A stretch of 64,000 nt of DNA from positions 124,001 through 188,000 of the forward strand of contig NZ_JAMXEX010000002.1 of assembly GCF_025370775.1 (NCBI RefSeq), read 5' to 3'. Positions 56,442 to 64,000 of the stretch are shown here, in pieces; position 1 is the stretch's first letter; each line of letters starts with the position of its first letter. Below the pieces are notes generated by a model. That model searched no databases and was not told the DNA's origin. It saw only the letters and a program-made list of their open reading frames with translations. Made by a program: the position numbers and the translations under genes. This DNA is from Ancylothrix sp. D3o (GTDB taxonomy: Bacteria > Cyanobacteriota > Cyanobacteriia > Cyanobacteriales > Oscillatoriaceae).

Positions 56442-56759
56442 TTAATTTTGCCGCTGATGTCCATGTGTAGGACAAGGCGGTGCAGAAATTGAACGATCCA
56501 GCCAGCCTACCGCTTGTTGCAGTCTCGGTAAGGCTTCCTCTGGGCTATCTTTGAGCAAAAAAACTAAAGCAGCAGCAGCTTGTTCACCGGCCCGCGCTTT
56601 ACGATTAGATTTAAGCCGGTGCCAGTCTTTTTCGGTGATGGCAAGTCTTTGGGCTAGGGCTTGTGCTAGTTCTAAGGTACTGATGTTTTGCAAATTGCCG
56701 GCCTCTGGACTTTGCAGGCCGGTGGATGTGGGAGTGCTATTTGGGGTAGGGTTAGGCAT
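56442..56759 (-). CDS. Conserved-looking hypothetical protein, 105 residues
   Basis: The chain starts with a Pro/Thr/Asn-rich segment (PNPTPNSTPTST) and continues as a helical domain (STLELAQALAQRLAITEKDWHRLKSNRKARAGEQAAAALVFLLKDSPEEALPRLQQAVGWLDRS). I do not recognise the family with certainty; it may be one of the cyanobacterial DUFs. ATG 56759 is preferred to an ATG 19 codons upstream whose extra residues (Cys/Arg-rich) overlap the divergent gene. It is soluble. Confidence 0.65.
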   Translation of the reverse strand: MPNPTPNSTPTSTGLQSPEAGNLQNISTLELAQALAQRLAITEKDWHRLKSNRKARAGEQAAAALVFLLKDSPEEALPRLQQAVGWLDRSISAPPCPTHGHQRQN

Positions 56760-56797
56760 AAAGTGGTTTATACTTTCTTTTACTCTACAACAGCGGT

Positions 56798-57160
56798 ATG
56801 CCCGTAGGCCAACCAAACCCCAACGATTCCCAAGAACCCGACTTTGAGCAACAACTCGCCGAAGTCGAACAATCTTTGCAGCAATTAAAACAACGCTACA
56901 CCCAAATTCAACAAGACCGGCAAAGACAAAGCGAACTTTTGCAACGTCAGGAACAACTCAACAAACAATCTCGTCTTACTCGTAATGATTTACTCCTAAA
57001 AGAGTTGCAAAGCATTCAAGAACAACTCGAAAAGATCGAACTGAACTTAGAAAGCAGCCTTTTTTCTTGGGGCAGTTTGAAAGAGCCTTTTTGGCAAGCC
57101 GTGCGTTTTGCTGGTGCAGGTATTGTGGTAGGGTGGATTTTGAAATCTTTGGCCGGTTGA
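56798..57160 (+). CDS. Coiled-coil protein with a C-terminal membrane helix, unknown function
   Basis: A 120-residue product: an acidic N-terminus, a Gln-rich coiled coil (QQLAEVEQSLQQLKQRYTQIQQDRQRQSELLQRQ, about 18-55), then LKEPFWQAVRFAGAGIVVGWILKSLAG, a single membrane segment at the C-terminus. The family is not recognised. It is divergent from the 56759 gene with 38 bp between the starts, so promoters overlap. Confidence 0.65.
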   Translation: MPVGQPNPNDSQEPDFEQQLAEVEQSLQQLKQRYTQIQQDRQRQSELLQRQEQLNKQSRLTRNDLLLKELQSIQEQLEKIELNLESSLFSWGSLKEPFWQAVRFAGAGIVVGWILKSLAG

Positions 57161-57243
57161 TTAAAATTATCTCGATTTAGGGGAATCATTTATGCCATAA
57201 AAGCTATTGCTAGGCAGTAAGTAAACATTTCAGGAGGGTTATT

Positions 57244-57972
57244 ATGCTTAATAGTTGGATCGATATCACGGTTCCGGTTAGAACTTTAGTTCGCCAAAAT
57301 CCGGCCATATTCTATCCTCTCTGTAGAGCTTATTTCCCTAACCAAAAGATTAATATTGTCCAAGAAGATACTCAAATAGTCATCGAAGGATTTCCCCGTT
57401 CTGCTAATACTTTTGCTGTGATTGCATTTTTTCAATCTCAGCCAGAACCAGTTAAGATGGCTCATCATTTGCACGCAGCGGCTCAAATCATTCGTGCAGT
57501 GAAATGGAAAATTCCTACCTTAGTTTTGCTACGAAATCCTAAAGATGCCGCACTTTCTAGTATTAGCGCATTTCCGCAATATAGCATTTATAGATCATTA
57601 TCCTATTATATATCTTTTTATTCGGCGATTTATGACTATCAAGACAGTTACATAATCGGAGAATTTGAAGAAGTTACTCAAAACTATGACCAAATCATTA
57701 AGCGAATTAATACCAAATTTAACACTAACTTTGCTGTTTGGGAAAATACACCGGCCAACAAGCAAAAAGTTTACGATATAATGGGCGGTCAACTCAATAC
57801 CAGTTTTCCCTCAAAAATTTTAAAAATAAAAAATAACGCTGAAGAAGAAAGGCGGAGAAAATTAATTGAAGAGATCCAAAGTAATAAATACGCCGCAATG
57901 TTGGAAGAAGCCAACCAAATTTATCAGATTTTCAAACAGACGGCTTTAACTCAGAAGCTTATTCATACCTGA
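57244..57972 (+). CDS. Sulfotransferase-like protein
   Basis: A 242-residue protein with the two PAPS-binding signatures of the sulfotransferase fold: [17 protein letters not shown] (5'-phosphosulfate loop, about 47-63) and the Arg/Ser-bearing [16 protein letters not shown] (3'-phosphate motif, about 95-110). It would transfer sulfate to a carbohydrate or other acceptor, which cannot be named. The C-terminal half is Lys/Glu-rich and less typical. The start has a strong ribosome site, AGGAGGG, eight bases upstream of ATG 57244. It is 44 bp upstream of asnS on the same strand. Confidence 0.8.
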   Translation: MLNSWIDITVPVRTLVRQNPAIFYPLCRAYFPNQKINIVQEDTQIVIEGFPRSANTFAVIAFFQSQPEPVKMAHHLHAAAQIIRAVKWKIPTLVLLRNPKDAALSSISAFPQYSIYRSLSYYISFYSAIYDYQDSYIIGEFEEVTQNYDQIIKRINTKFNTNFAVWENTPANKQKVYDIMGGQLNTSFPSKILKIKNNAEEERRRKLIEEIQSNKYAAMLEEANQIYQIFKQTALTQKLIHT

Positions 57973-58016
57973 TATCTTGTAAGAGTAATCAAGATATCAA
58001 AAATTCACAGAACCCA

Positions 58017-59408
58017 ATGGCAACGCAACGAATCGCAGAACTTTTGCGAAGTGGTCAACCAGACGAAACCGTGACCGTGCAAGGCTGGGTGCGAACCAAA
58101 CGAGAACTTAAAGACTTTGCCTTTGTCGAAGTCAATGATGGTTCATCAATGGCTAACCTGCAAGTCGTCCTCAGCCCAGACATCCCCGACTACGCCAACC
58201 TCGTCAAACAATTAAACACCGGCACATCCCTTGAAGTGTCTGGCACCCTCGTCGCCTCCCCGGCCAAAGGTCAGCGCATCGAACTCAAAGCCTCTACCCT
58301 CAAAGTGTACGGCGAAGCGAACCCCGAAACCTACCCCCTACAAAAAAAACGCCACTCCTTCGAGTTTCTGAGGGAAATAGGCCATTTGCGAGCTCGCACC
58401 AATACTCTTGGGGCCGTGTTTCGGGTGCGAAATGCTTGCGCTACCGCCATTCACGAGTTTTTTCAAGAGCGTGGTTTTTTGTGGGTGCATACTCCTATTA
58501 TCACGTCGAGTGACTGCGAGGGGGCCGGTGAGATGTTTGCAGTCACCAGTTTGGACTTAAAAAATGTGCCGGTGACAGAAAGCAAAGACATAGACTACAG
58601 TAAAGACTTTTTTGGCAAACCGGCCTACCTAACAGTCAGCGGACAGCTAGAAGCAGAAGTCATGGCAATGGCTTTTAGCAATGTGTACACTTTTGGCCCG
58701 ACTTTCCGCGCCGAAAATTCCAACACATCCCGCCACCTGGCAGAGTTTTGGATGGTTGAGCCAGAAATGGCCTTTTGTGATCTTCAAGGCGATATGGATC
58801 TCGCCGAGGCGTTTCTCAAACACATTTTTAAATATGTTTTGGAGAAATGCTCAGAAGATATGGAGTTTTTTAACCAGCGTATCGATAACACGGTTTTGGC
58901 AACCGCAGACAATATTATTAATAATCAGTTTGAGCGTTTGCCCTATACCGAGGCGATTAAGTTATTGGAAAAAGCGGATAAGCAGTTTGAGTATCCGGTA
59001 AGCTGGGGCTTAGATTTACAATCGGAACATGAGCGTTATCTGGCTGAAGATTTGTTTAAAAAGCCGGTGATTGTTACCGATTACCCGGTGGGGATCAAGG
59101 CTTTCTATATGCGTTTGAATGATGACGACAAGACTGTAGCCGCAATGGATATTCTCGCGCCGAAAATTGGCGAGATTATTGGCGGTTCTCAGCGTGAGGA
59201 ACGTTTAGAAGTTTTAGAACGACGGCTTAAAGCTCAAGGGCTAGATGTCGAAAATTATTGGTGGTATTTGGATCTGCGCCGGTTTGGGACGGTTCCTCAT
59301 GCCGGTTTTGGTTTGGGCTTTGAGCGTTTGGTGCAGTTTATGACGGGTATGCAAAATATACGAGATGTGATTCCTTTCCCCCGCGCACCTTTAACCATAG
59401 AGTTTTAA
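58017..59408 (+). CDS. asnS: Asparaginyl-tRNA synthetase
   Basis: Class II aminoacyl-tRNA synthetase that charges tRNA-Asn. The 463-residue protein has an N-terminal OB-fold anticodon-binding domain ([25 protein letters not shown], about 18-42) and a catalytic core with motif 1 ([18 protein letters not shown]), motif 2 ([25 protein letters not shown]) and motif 3 ([27 protein letters not shown]). The C-terminal PLTIEF is normal. The start ATG 58017 follows AACCC with no strong Shine-Dalgarno. Confidence 0.97.
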   Translation: MATQRIAELLRSGQPDETVTVQGWVRTKRELKDFAFVEVNDGSSMANLQVVLSPDIPDYANLVKQLNTGTSLEVSGTLVASPAKGQRIELKASTLKVYGEANPETYPLQKKRHSFEFLREIGHLRARTNTLGAVFRVRNACATAIHEFFQERGFLWVHTPIITSSDCEGAGEMFAVTSLDLKNVPVTESKDIDYSKDFFGKPAYLTVSGQLEAEVMAMAFSNVYTFGPTFRAENSNTSRHLAEFWMVEPEMAFCDLQGDMDLAEAFLKHIFKYVLEKCSEDMEFFNQRIDNTVLATADNIINNQFERLPYTEAIKLLEKADKQFEYPVSWGLDLQSEHERYLAEDLFKKPVIVTDYPVGIKAFYMRLNDDDKTVAAMDILAPKIGEIIGGSQREERLEVLERRLKAQGLDVENYWWYLDLRRFGTVPHAGFGLGFERLVQFMTGMQNIRDVIPFPRAPLTIEF

Positions 59409-59447
59409 TCTCACTATCAACTTAACTCACATAGCGTAAACTAAATC

Positions 59448-59498
59448 GGCCCCATCGCTAATGCCACAAAAAGCAAAGCGGATGAGGCCATTTTTTTT
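59448..59498 (+). terminator. Terminator of asnS
   Basis: GGCCCCATCGC (59448-59458) pairs imperfectly with GCGGATGAGGCC (59478-59489), followed by a run of eight T. It lies 40 bp after the asnS stop codon. Confidence 0.75.
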
Positions 59499-59964
59499 GA
59501 TTTTAGACCGTTGCCAAAGTTGGAAATAGGCCGGTAACTTGCAACAAATTCTCCGTATTTTCCACAGGCCGCTAGGCTGATATTTTCTGACAATTTCGCG
59601 GGGGTTACTGCCATTATTGGCCTATTTTGTTACACCTTTAAAGCCTTTTTCCTAAAAGCAATCGAGCAGTATCCGTATAAACTACCTTTACTTTTATCCC
59701 CTGTCACGCATTAATCAAAAACTCTTATTGTTAGAGTCTGATTGTCTCTATACCTCTTTAAGAAGTCTCTGGAAGTATCAAGGGCAATTTTGTCCGTGAA
59801 ATTACGCAAAAATATTTAGAAATATTTCTCTATGAAACCCAGCCCAAAACAAGCACAACCAGTCCGAAAATGTTTTTTTTCTCTCAAAGAAAAATGACCG
59901 GCAGGATTTTACTTTGGGCCAAAAAAAATACCGTAAGAAACAGCAATCTACCTCTTTTAGTCGT

Positions 59965-59982
59965 CTATGCCTTTAGATAGAT
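59965..59982. promoter_or_regulatory. Palindromic box 1 (half-conserved)
   Basis: CTATGCCTTTAGATAGAT shares the 12-bp right half CTTTAGATAGAT with the boxes at 60426 and 60547. Confidence 0.45.
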
Positions 59983-60425
59983 ACCAGCCTTTAGGCGGGC
60001 TTCGAGTTACCGACATCAGAAAGCTGTAAGCCTTTTAGGGCAAAGCATTACGGCTTTTCAGTCCGCCTGAGTCCCAAGAACTTGTTGGCGGTTCAGTCTT
60101 TTTAAAACAAGGTTTAGACAGCATAGAGGAATTACTCTTTCGCAGTTGTAAAACTGGTCGTTGACTACTGTTTGACAACCTTAAAAAAATTGTTTATCTT
60201 CTGAAGGAAAAATTTATTTTTTTTGTGTTATTTTTAATTGCAAGATTAGATTTTTAGAGCCAATGAAATCCAGACGCTCGACCGCAAAAATCTAAGCCAA
60301 TCCAATTGATTCATCATTCTGGGGGTTGCCGTCACAAAAACAGCCATTCCCCTGCAACCCTTCCCAGGGCGCGGTTCATTTTTGCAAAGCCGAGTCTCCA
60401 ACATCGTGCCTGCTGGCATTTTTCT

Positions 60426-60443
60426 ATCTACCTTTAGATAGAT
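60426..60443. promoter_or_regulatory. Palindromic box 2
   Basis: ATCTACCTTTAGATAGAT, one mismatch from box 3, nearly palindromic (ATCTA-CCTT-TAGAT core). It lies 269 bp upstream of the PadR-like start. Confidence 0.6.
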
Positions 60444-60546
60444 TGGGCTTTTTAGGGTTTTCCAGCCAAGGGCTTGCAACGCCGTCTCTACCTTTGGGTA
60501 CACATCTTACCAGAGTTCGGCTGCTTGAGTTATATAGCTTTTTGTC

Positions 60547-60564
60547 ATCTATCTTTAGATAGAT
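60547..60564. promoter_or_regulatory. Palindromic box 3, perfect
   Basis: ATCTATCT-TT-AGATAGAT, two perfect 8-bp arms with two bases between. It is 148 bp upstream of the PadR-like start. PadR proteins bind inverted repeats and often repress their own genes. Confidence 0.7.
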
Positions 60565-60711
60565 TTTTGGCAATCAAAGCTTGACCCAGTGGCCGGAAGC
60601 GGTGAGGAAAGCTGATATCGGTGACTTTAAAAGTTTATTAACCATTCCTAAAACCAAAAGGCTTAGGTTTGGCAGTTGAATAAGTCAAGCCATTTTTGTA
60701 GAGGAAAAAAA

Positions 60712-61131
60712 ATGAGTATGCTCATGCGAATTGAAGACATTTACCAATTTTTTCAAGCGCCGCCGCCGATTTATCTCAATAAAGAGCTAACTGTTTGTTA
60801 TGTAGTTTTTGTCTTATTGCAAAGGGACTCCTACGGCACAGAACTTATTCAGCGACTCGAAGAAGACTATCCTGCCTACCGGCTCTCAGACACCGTGCTA
60901 TACAGCGCTCTCAATTTTCTTGAAGACGAACGCGCTATTAGCGGTTACTGGAAAAAAGTTGAAGGGCGCGGACGTCCCCGCCGGATGTACCTTATTCGCT
61001 CCCAATGGAAATCACGCGCTGAAGAACTTGCCTGGCTCTGGGAGGAATATATCAGCGGTCACACTTCTATCCGTTCGCTTAGAGCGCTCGACTTCAGTTT
61101 TCATCAAGACTCTGGCAGATCGCCGTCGTAA
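60712..61131 (+). CDS. PadR-family transcriptional regulator
   Basis: A 139-residue winged-helix protein of the PadR family. The N-terminal DNA-binding domain (about 20-100) has LTVCYVVFVLLQRDSYGTELIQRLEEDYPAYRLSDTVLYSALNFLEDERAISGYWKKV, followed by the wing sequence EGRGRPRRMYLIRS and a short C-terminal helix for dimerisation (YISGHTSIRSLRAL). ATG 60712 is chosen because GAGGA lies six bases upstream; an ATG at 60676 would add 12 less likely residues. Several palindromes upstream may be its operators. It is followed 42 bp later by the CCB1-like gene, a common order for regulator and target. Confidence 0.85.
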   Translation: MSMLMRIEDIYQFFQAPPPIYLNKELTVCYVVFVLLQRDSYGTELIQRLEEDYPAYRLSDTVLYSALNFLEDERAISGYWKKVEGRGRPRRMYLIRSQWKSRAEELAWLWEEYISGHTSIRSLRALDFSFHQDSGRSPS

Positions 61132-61173
61132 ACAGTAAACTTATGTAAAGTCCGCGCTTGGAAAACTGCCTTT

Positions 61174-61767
61174 ATGACCCCTGCGATTCTTTCATCCACT
61201 TTCCTGCTGACGCTGCTGTTAGGAGTTGGATTATTTTTCTTTATTCGTGCTTCCGTCAAAGATAGAACCGAGGAAGTTAAGCTTATTTCCGACCAAGCGG
61301 TTGACTCAGTTTTGACTCAGCTTCAAGAATATTTCTCCCGTCGCGCCTATCGTATGGCTGCGATTGATGGGTTAGCGAACCAAGTCACTTTTGAGGGCTA
61401 TGTCCGCCCTAGTTGGTTTTTAGCTGTGTTTTTAAGTTTACTGGCCGCAGTTGGTATTCTTTGTTTGGCTCTGGTGTTGGCCATTTTATTGCCTCAAGTC
61501 GGTTTCGCTTGTCTGGCTCTGTTGCTACTCGCACCGGCTGCCGGTTGGTTTTACTGGCGCCGGGCCGGTCGAAAAGAGCAAGTTTCCCTCAAAGTCGAAA
61601 TTCTTACCCCCCCATCGCCGGCGGCTAACGGCGGGTTTACCCAAATGCCGGTGACAAGCCAAAATATTGACGAACCGGCCCCTACTTGTATTACCATCAA
61701 AGCTCACCGCGACGAAATTGCCGAACTCACCAAAACTTTCCCCTTTAAGTCGGGCCACTTAGCCTAA
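61174..61767 (+). CDS. CCB1-like cofactor assembly of complex C subunit B protein
   Basis: A 197-residue membrane protein resembling the cyanobacterial CCB1 family, which helps attach heme c(i) to cytochrome b6 in the thylakoid b6f complex. The match is by pattern recall: a first hydrophobic segment (SSTFLLTLLLGVGLFFFIRASVKDR), YVRPSWFLAVFLSLLAAVGILCLALVL, and a third near 110-127. The central soluble loop (LTQLQEYFSRRAYRMAAIDGLANQVTFEG) sits between the first two. The tail is cytosolic or lumenal and less conserved. It is likely co-transcribed with the PadR-like gene. Confidence 0.75.
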   Translation: MTPAILSSTFLLTLLLGVGLFFFIRASVKDRTEEVKLISDQAVDSVLTQLQEYFSRRAYRMAAIDGLANQVTFEGYVRPSWFLAVFLSLLAAVGILCLALVLAILLPQVGFACLALLLLAPAAGWFYWRRAGRKEQVSLKVEILTPPSPAANGGFTQMPVTSQNIDEPAPTCITIKAHRDEIAELTKTFPFKSGHLA

Positions 61768-62215
61768 AATTTTAGATTTTAGATTTCCATTATCTGGCCA
61801 TACTCTCGTTTACTGGCCCCATTAAATCTAAAATCTCACATTCAGTCTTATCAACCCAGCGCTAAAGGGATTATGGCCATTGTTCTAAAATTTGCCCCGC
61901 AGCAAAAGCTGCACCAAAACCCAGCATCTGGCTTAAGTGCAGCTTCTCTTTACCACAATTTGGCAAGAGCAAAAACTCTTCTCATAAATTTATTTCCAAC
62001 ACACCAACCAACAAGTACATAGCTGCACCCAACCGGAAGCAGCCTTGTTGACAAAAGGGTACATTTCAACAGACACTCACACAGATAGCGCATAAGCTAC
62101 CACGTCTGTTTTATAGTTGAATAAGACTCAAGCCTGAACCTTTACGGGGTGAAAATTCAGGCTAGAAACTTACTTCCCTAGAAAGATTGGCAGAGGGCTG
62201 GTTCCTGTTTTTTTG
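61768..62215. other. Intergenic region with two hairpins, no gene seen
   Basis: Between the CCB1-like and DUF3155 genes, which are convergent. ATTTTAGATTTTAGATTT (from 61773) and AAATCTAAAATCT (about 61824) can pair. A second hairpin, AGCCTGAA (62131-62138) with TTCAGGCT (62156-62163), lies 53 bp after the DUF3155 stop on its strand. Neither has a good U-run. Confidence 0.45.
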
Positions 62216-62536
62216 TTAACGAGGCGTCAATACGGTGTTAGAATTACTAACCGTGTTACCCTCAAGCATTTTCAGGCTGGGGAACAGAAAGTGGTTTTCT
62301 TCCACATATTGCGCCCCAAACAACCCTTTTTCTGCCCAGAAATAGCGGTCGGTGGTATGCTCGTTTCGTTTGACTAACAATAAGGCCGGTGGGAGAATGC
62401 CTTCGGCGTGTATAAATTTTCTAGCGGCGGTGACTGGTTTATCTTCGCCACTTTCGATACTATATTGAGGCACATGCTCCAGAATGCGACGCCCTTCTTG
62501 GCGACGGCGGCTTTTACGTTTACGTCTCCTGGCCAA
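62216..62536 (-). CDS. DUF3155 family protein, TTG start
   Basis: A 106-residue cyanobacterial protein. From the N-terminus it reads ARRRKRKSRRRQEGRRILEHVP, then YSIESGEDKPVTAARKFI, LPPALLLVKRNEHTTDRYFWAEKGLFGAQYVEEN and HFLFPSLKML, which is the DUF3155 pattern as I recall it. The start is TTG at 62536: AGGAGGT lies about seven bases upstream and the family begins with MARRRKRKS. An ATG 81 codons upstream is not supported. The basic N-terminus suggests nucleic acid binding, but function is unknown. It is divergent from the hik2-like gene. Confidence 0.85.
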   Translation of the reverse strand: MARRRKRKSRRRQEGRRILEHVPQYSIESGEDKPVTAARKFIHAEGILPPALLLVKRNEHTTDRYFWAEKGLFGAQYVEENHFLFPSLKMLEGNTVSNSNTVLTPR

Positions 62537-62866
62537 CCTCTTTACCTCCTCTTTCAGCCGACGGGGTGTAGTGATAGTTACAAAAACCGTCGCCAGTATA
62601 TCCGTTTCTGTCCAAAAAATCAATCGTTTTTTTGTGAAAAATTTAAAGGCTGAAAACCCAGTGCCGGCAAAGCTTAGAGGTATTTGAAACACCCAGGATG
62701 CCCTCAAACAAAACAAAAGCCGTAATAAAAATATAAAAGTCTTAATAAAACTACAAAAAAATCGCCGCGAAATCGACACATTCTTGGTTGAAAGTATTTA
62801 AAACAGAGCCTTTGGCCGCTTCCCTTCCCTCCCCTGCTTATCCTTTACAACACCCCAAAAGACTTG

Positions 62867-64000
62867 ATGTTAATGCCCGTTAGTCCCGAATTTGTAGAGC
62901 TTTGCCAGTCACAGGTTGCCCTGCTGGCTCAAGGGCTGAGAGCGTCTTGGATCGTGGTTTACTTGACCACAGAGAAGGTACACAAGGATAGTGAGGTAGA
63001 ACTCGAAGAAGACAGCGAGGCCAAATTAATCCCTATCGTTGCTTACCCAGAAACAGCAGGGTCGTGGGAAGACAATAATACCTTCACCCTTAACCCCAGC
63101 GATACCGCTTCCCAACTGCGCCGCTTGCCCTCTGGAAACCTCGCCCCAGGAAAGCCGGTCGAACTCGGAGACTGGCAAAGTGCTGCTTTTGACTTTAATA
63201 GCACCGGCTATTACAGCGAAGAAAAAACACAAACCGGCCTCTCAAAACGTCAAATCGTTTTACCCCTCATCCACGAAGGCACCGTCATGGGGTTACTCGT
63301 GACTAACCGGGAAGACCGGCCCTGGAACAAACGAGAACGCCTGCAAATCGAACGTATCGCCCACACCATCGCCCTCGCCTGCTTCCTCGACCGCCGACAA
63401 GCCTACTGGAAAATCGCCTACCGCCAGCAGCAGTATTCAATTAGCCAGCAATACGATATCCTCGACAACTTGCTTCACCAAATACGCAGTCCCCTTACTG
63501 CTCTCAAAACCTTTGGCAAACTGCTCCTCAAACGCCTTAAACCCACCGACAGCAACCGTGATATCGCTCAACACATTTTACGAGAAAGTGACCGCTTGCA
63601 AGAACTGCTCACCCAAATGGATGCCGTCACCGACCAGCCACACGATGCCGCATCTCAGCTACTCCCCCCAGAAGAAGATGGGCCGGTTGCTTCTCCTCTT
63701 CCCCTGCTACCCCCATCGGGCGTTGTATCTTGCTTTGTTGCCGAAGTGCTAGAACCTTTGGTTGTCTCGGCCACCGCTATTGCCGGTGAACGCCAGTTAC
63801 AAGTTCACAGTCACATCCCCACTAACTTACCGCCGGTAAAAGCCAACCCCCAAGCTCTGCGGGAAGTTTTAAGTAATTTGACAGACAATGCCCTTAAATA
63901 TACATCTATCCCAGGACATATTTTTATAGAAGTCAGCGAAATTTTTGAGCCACCGGCCAGAAACGATACCACGAAGCCACAAGTTTCGACAGGCGTTCGA
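62867..64000 (+). CDS. Hik2/CSK-like sensor histidine kinase (3' truncated by the window)
   Basis: The open frame runs from ATG 62867 to the last base with no stop, 378 codons. The N-terminus (PVSPEFVELCQSQVALLAQGLRASWIVVY) starts a GAF-type sensor domain to about residue 160. The HisKA box is LLHQIRSPLTALKTFGKLLLKRLKP with the phospho-His in LHQIRSP, and the N box EVLSNLTDNALKYT is reached near residue 345. The match to cyanobacterial Hik2, the homologue of the plastid chloroplast sensor kinase, is from memory. That kinase reports redox state of the electron carriers; the Cys near residue 13 is of interest. The rest of the ATPase lies outside the window. Confidence 0.8.
   Translation, partial: MLMPVSPEFVELCQSQVALLAQGLRASWIVVYLTTEKVHKDSEVELEEDSEAKLIPIVAYPETAGSWEDNNTFTLNPSDTASQLRRLPSGNLAPGKPVELGDWQSAAFDFNSTGYYSEEKTQTGLSKRQIVLPLIHEGTVMGLLVTNREDRPWNKRERLQIERIAHTIALACFLDRRQAYWKIAYRQQQYSISQQYDILDNLLHQIRSPLTALKTFGKLLLKRLKPTDSNRDIAQHILRESDRLQELLTQMDAVTDQPHDAASQLLPPEEDGPVASPLPLLPPSGVVSCFVAEVLEPLVVSATAIAGERQLQVHSHIPTNLPPVKANPQALREVLSNLTDNALKYTSIPGHIFIEVSEIFEPPARNDTTKPQVSTGVR

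Larger units (their letters stand above)
59499..60711. other. Long gene-poor leader upstream of the PadR-like gene
   Basis: About 1.2 kb with no credible gene. It contains the palindromic boxes listed separately (59965, 60426, 60547; a degenerate fourth near 60485) and an RNA-foldable stretch at about 59992-60069: AGGCGG with CCGCCT as an outer pair and AAAGC(T)GTAA with TTAC(G)GCTTT inside. It could hold a long 5' UTR or an unannotated small RNA. One 85-codon minus-strand frame (60246-60503) overlaps a box and is not convincing. Confidence 0.45.

Noticed and set aside
60246-60503. 85-codon minus-strand frame upstream of the PadR-like gene
   Set aside because: It crosses one of the palindromic boxes and has no family match or ribosome site.

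Overview
The window is chromosomal DNA from a cyanobacterium, most likely a filamentous non-heterocystous (Oscillatoriales-type) species. Markers are psbA (D1), ycf54 (chlorophyll cyclase partner), a CCB1-type cytochrome b6 maturation factor, a Hik2/CSK-like sensor kinase, DUF2949 and DUF3155 small proteins, and many PAS/GAF kinases. The pentamer CCGGC/GCCGG is very dense both in genes and between them, whereas I saw no HIP1 octamer (GCGATCGC). The genus is an inference; no rRNA or tRNA gene was found. || Layout: 1-10 kb holds the 3' part of clpC, an MFS transporter, a very long GH15/phosphorylase-kinase-alpha-like protein, a WecG/TagA glycosyltransferase and a fused two-ATPase peptide ABC protein. 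10-16.7 kb holds a low-complexity membrane protein, pdxJ, ycf54, a divergent-PAP2 protein, crtE, folD, an OB-fold lipoprotein and a Nudix hydrolase. 16.7-31.5 kb holds a PAS-GAF-GGDEF diguanylate cyclase with a CRP-like site upstream, an AI-2E exporter, a one-POTRA Omp85 protein, fabG, a Crp-family regulator, cysK, msrA and two divergent histidine kinases. 31.5-46.2 kb holds an aminotransferase, a pentapeptide lipoprotein, psbA, a 1366-residue kinase, sbcC, ispG and a CtpA-type protease. 46.2-52 kb is the accessory region: repeats, a DUF29 protein and a tightly coupled three-gene operon (TPR-CHAT protease, small acidic protein, coiled-coil protein with two C-terminal membrane segments). 52-64 kb holds an EF-G paralogue, a TPR protein, an RsbW-like ATPase, a sulfotransferase-like protein, asnS, a PadR regulator with a palindrome cluster upstream, CCB1, DUF3155 and the 5' part of a hik2-like gene. 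|| How genes work together: psbA has a plant-type short D1 tail, and the window also encodes a CtpA-type protease of the family that removes such tails. The psbA promoter region carries a perfect HLR1 direct repeat (the RpaB site). crtE and folD are neighbours, crtE and ispG both serve isoprenoid synthesis, and ycf54 serves chlorophyll synthesis. || Best candidate for an undescribed system: the operon at 47289-51870. Its genes overlap by 4 bp and 1 bp. The first gene has a CHAT His/Cys dyad and recently amplified TPR units, and the last looks like a membrane effector. The architecture resembles protease-effector conflict systems, but cleavage and toxicity are inference. Other points worth a second look are the PadR palindrome cluster, several families of dispersed inverted repeats, and a LexA-like palindrome between two convergent genes.
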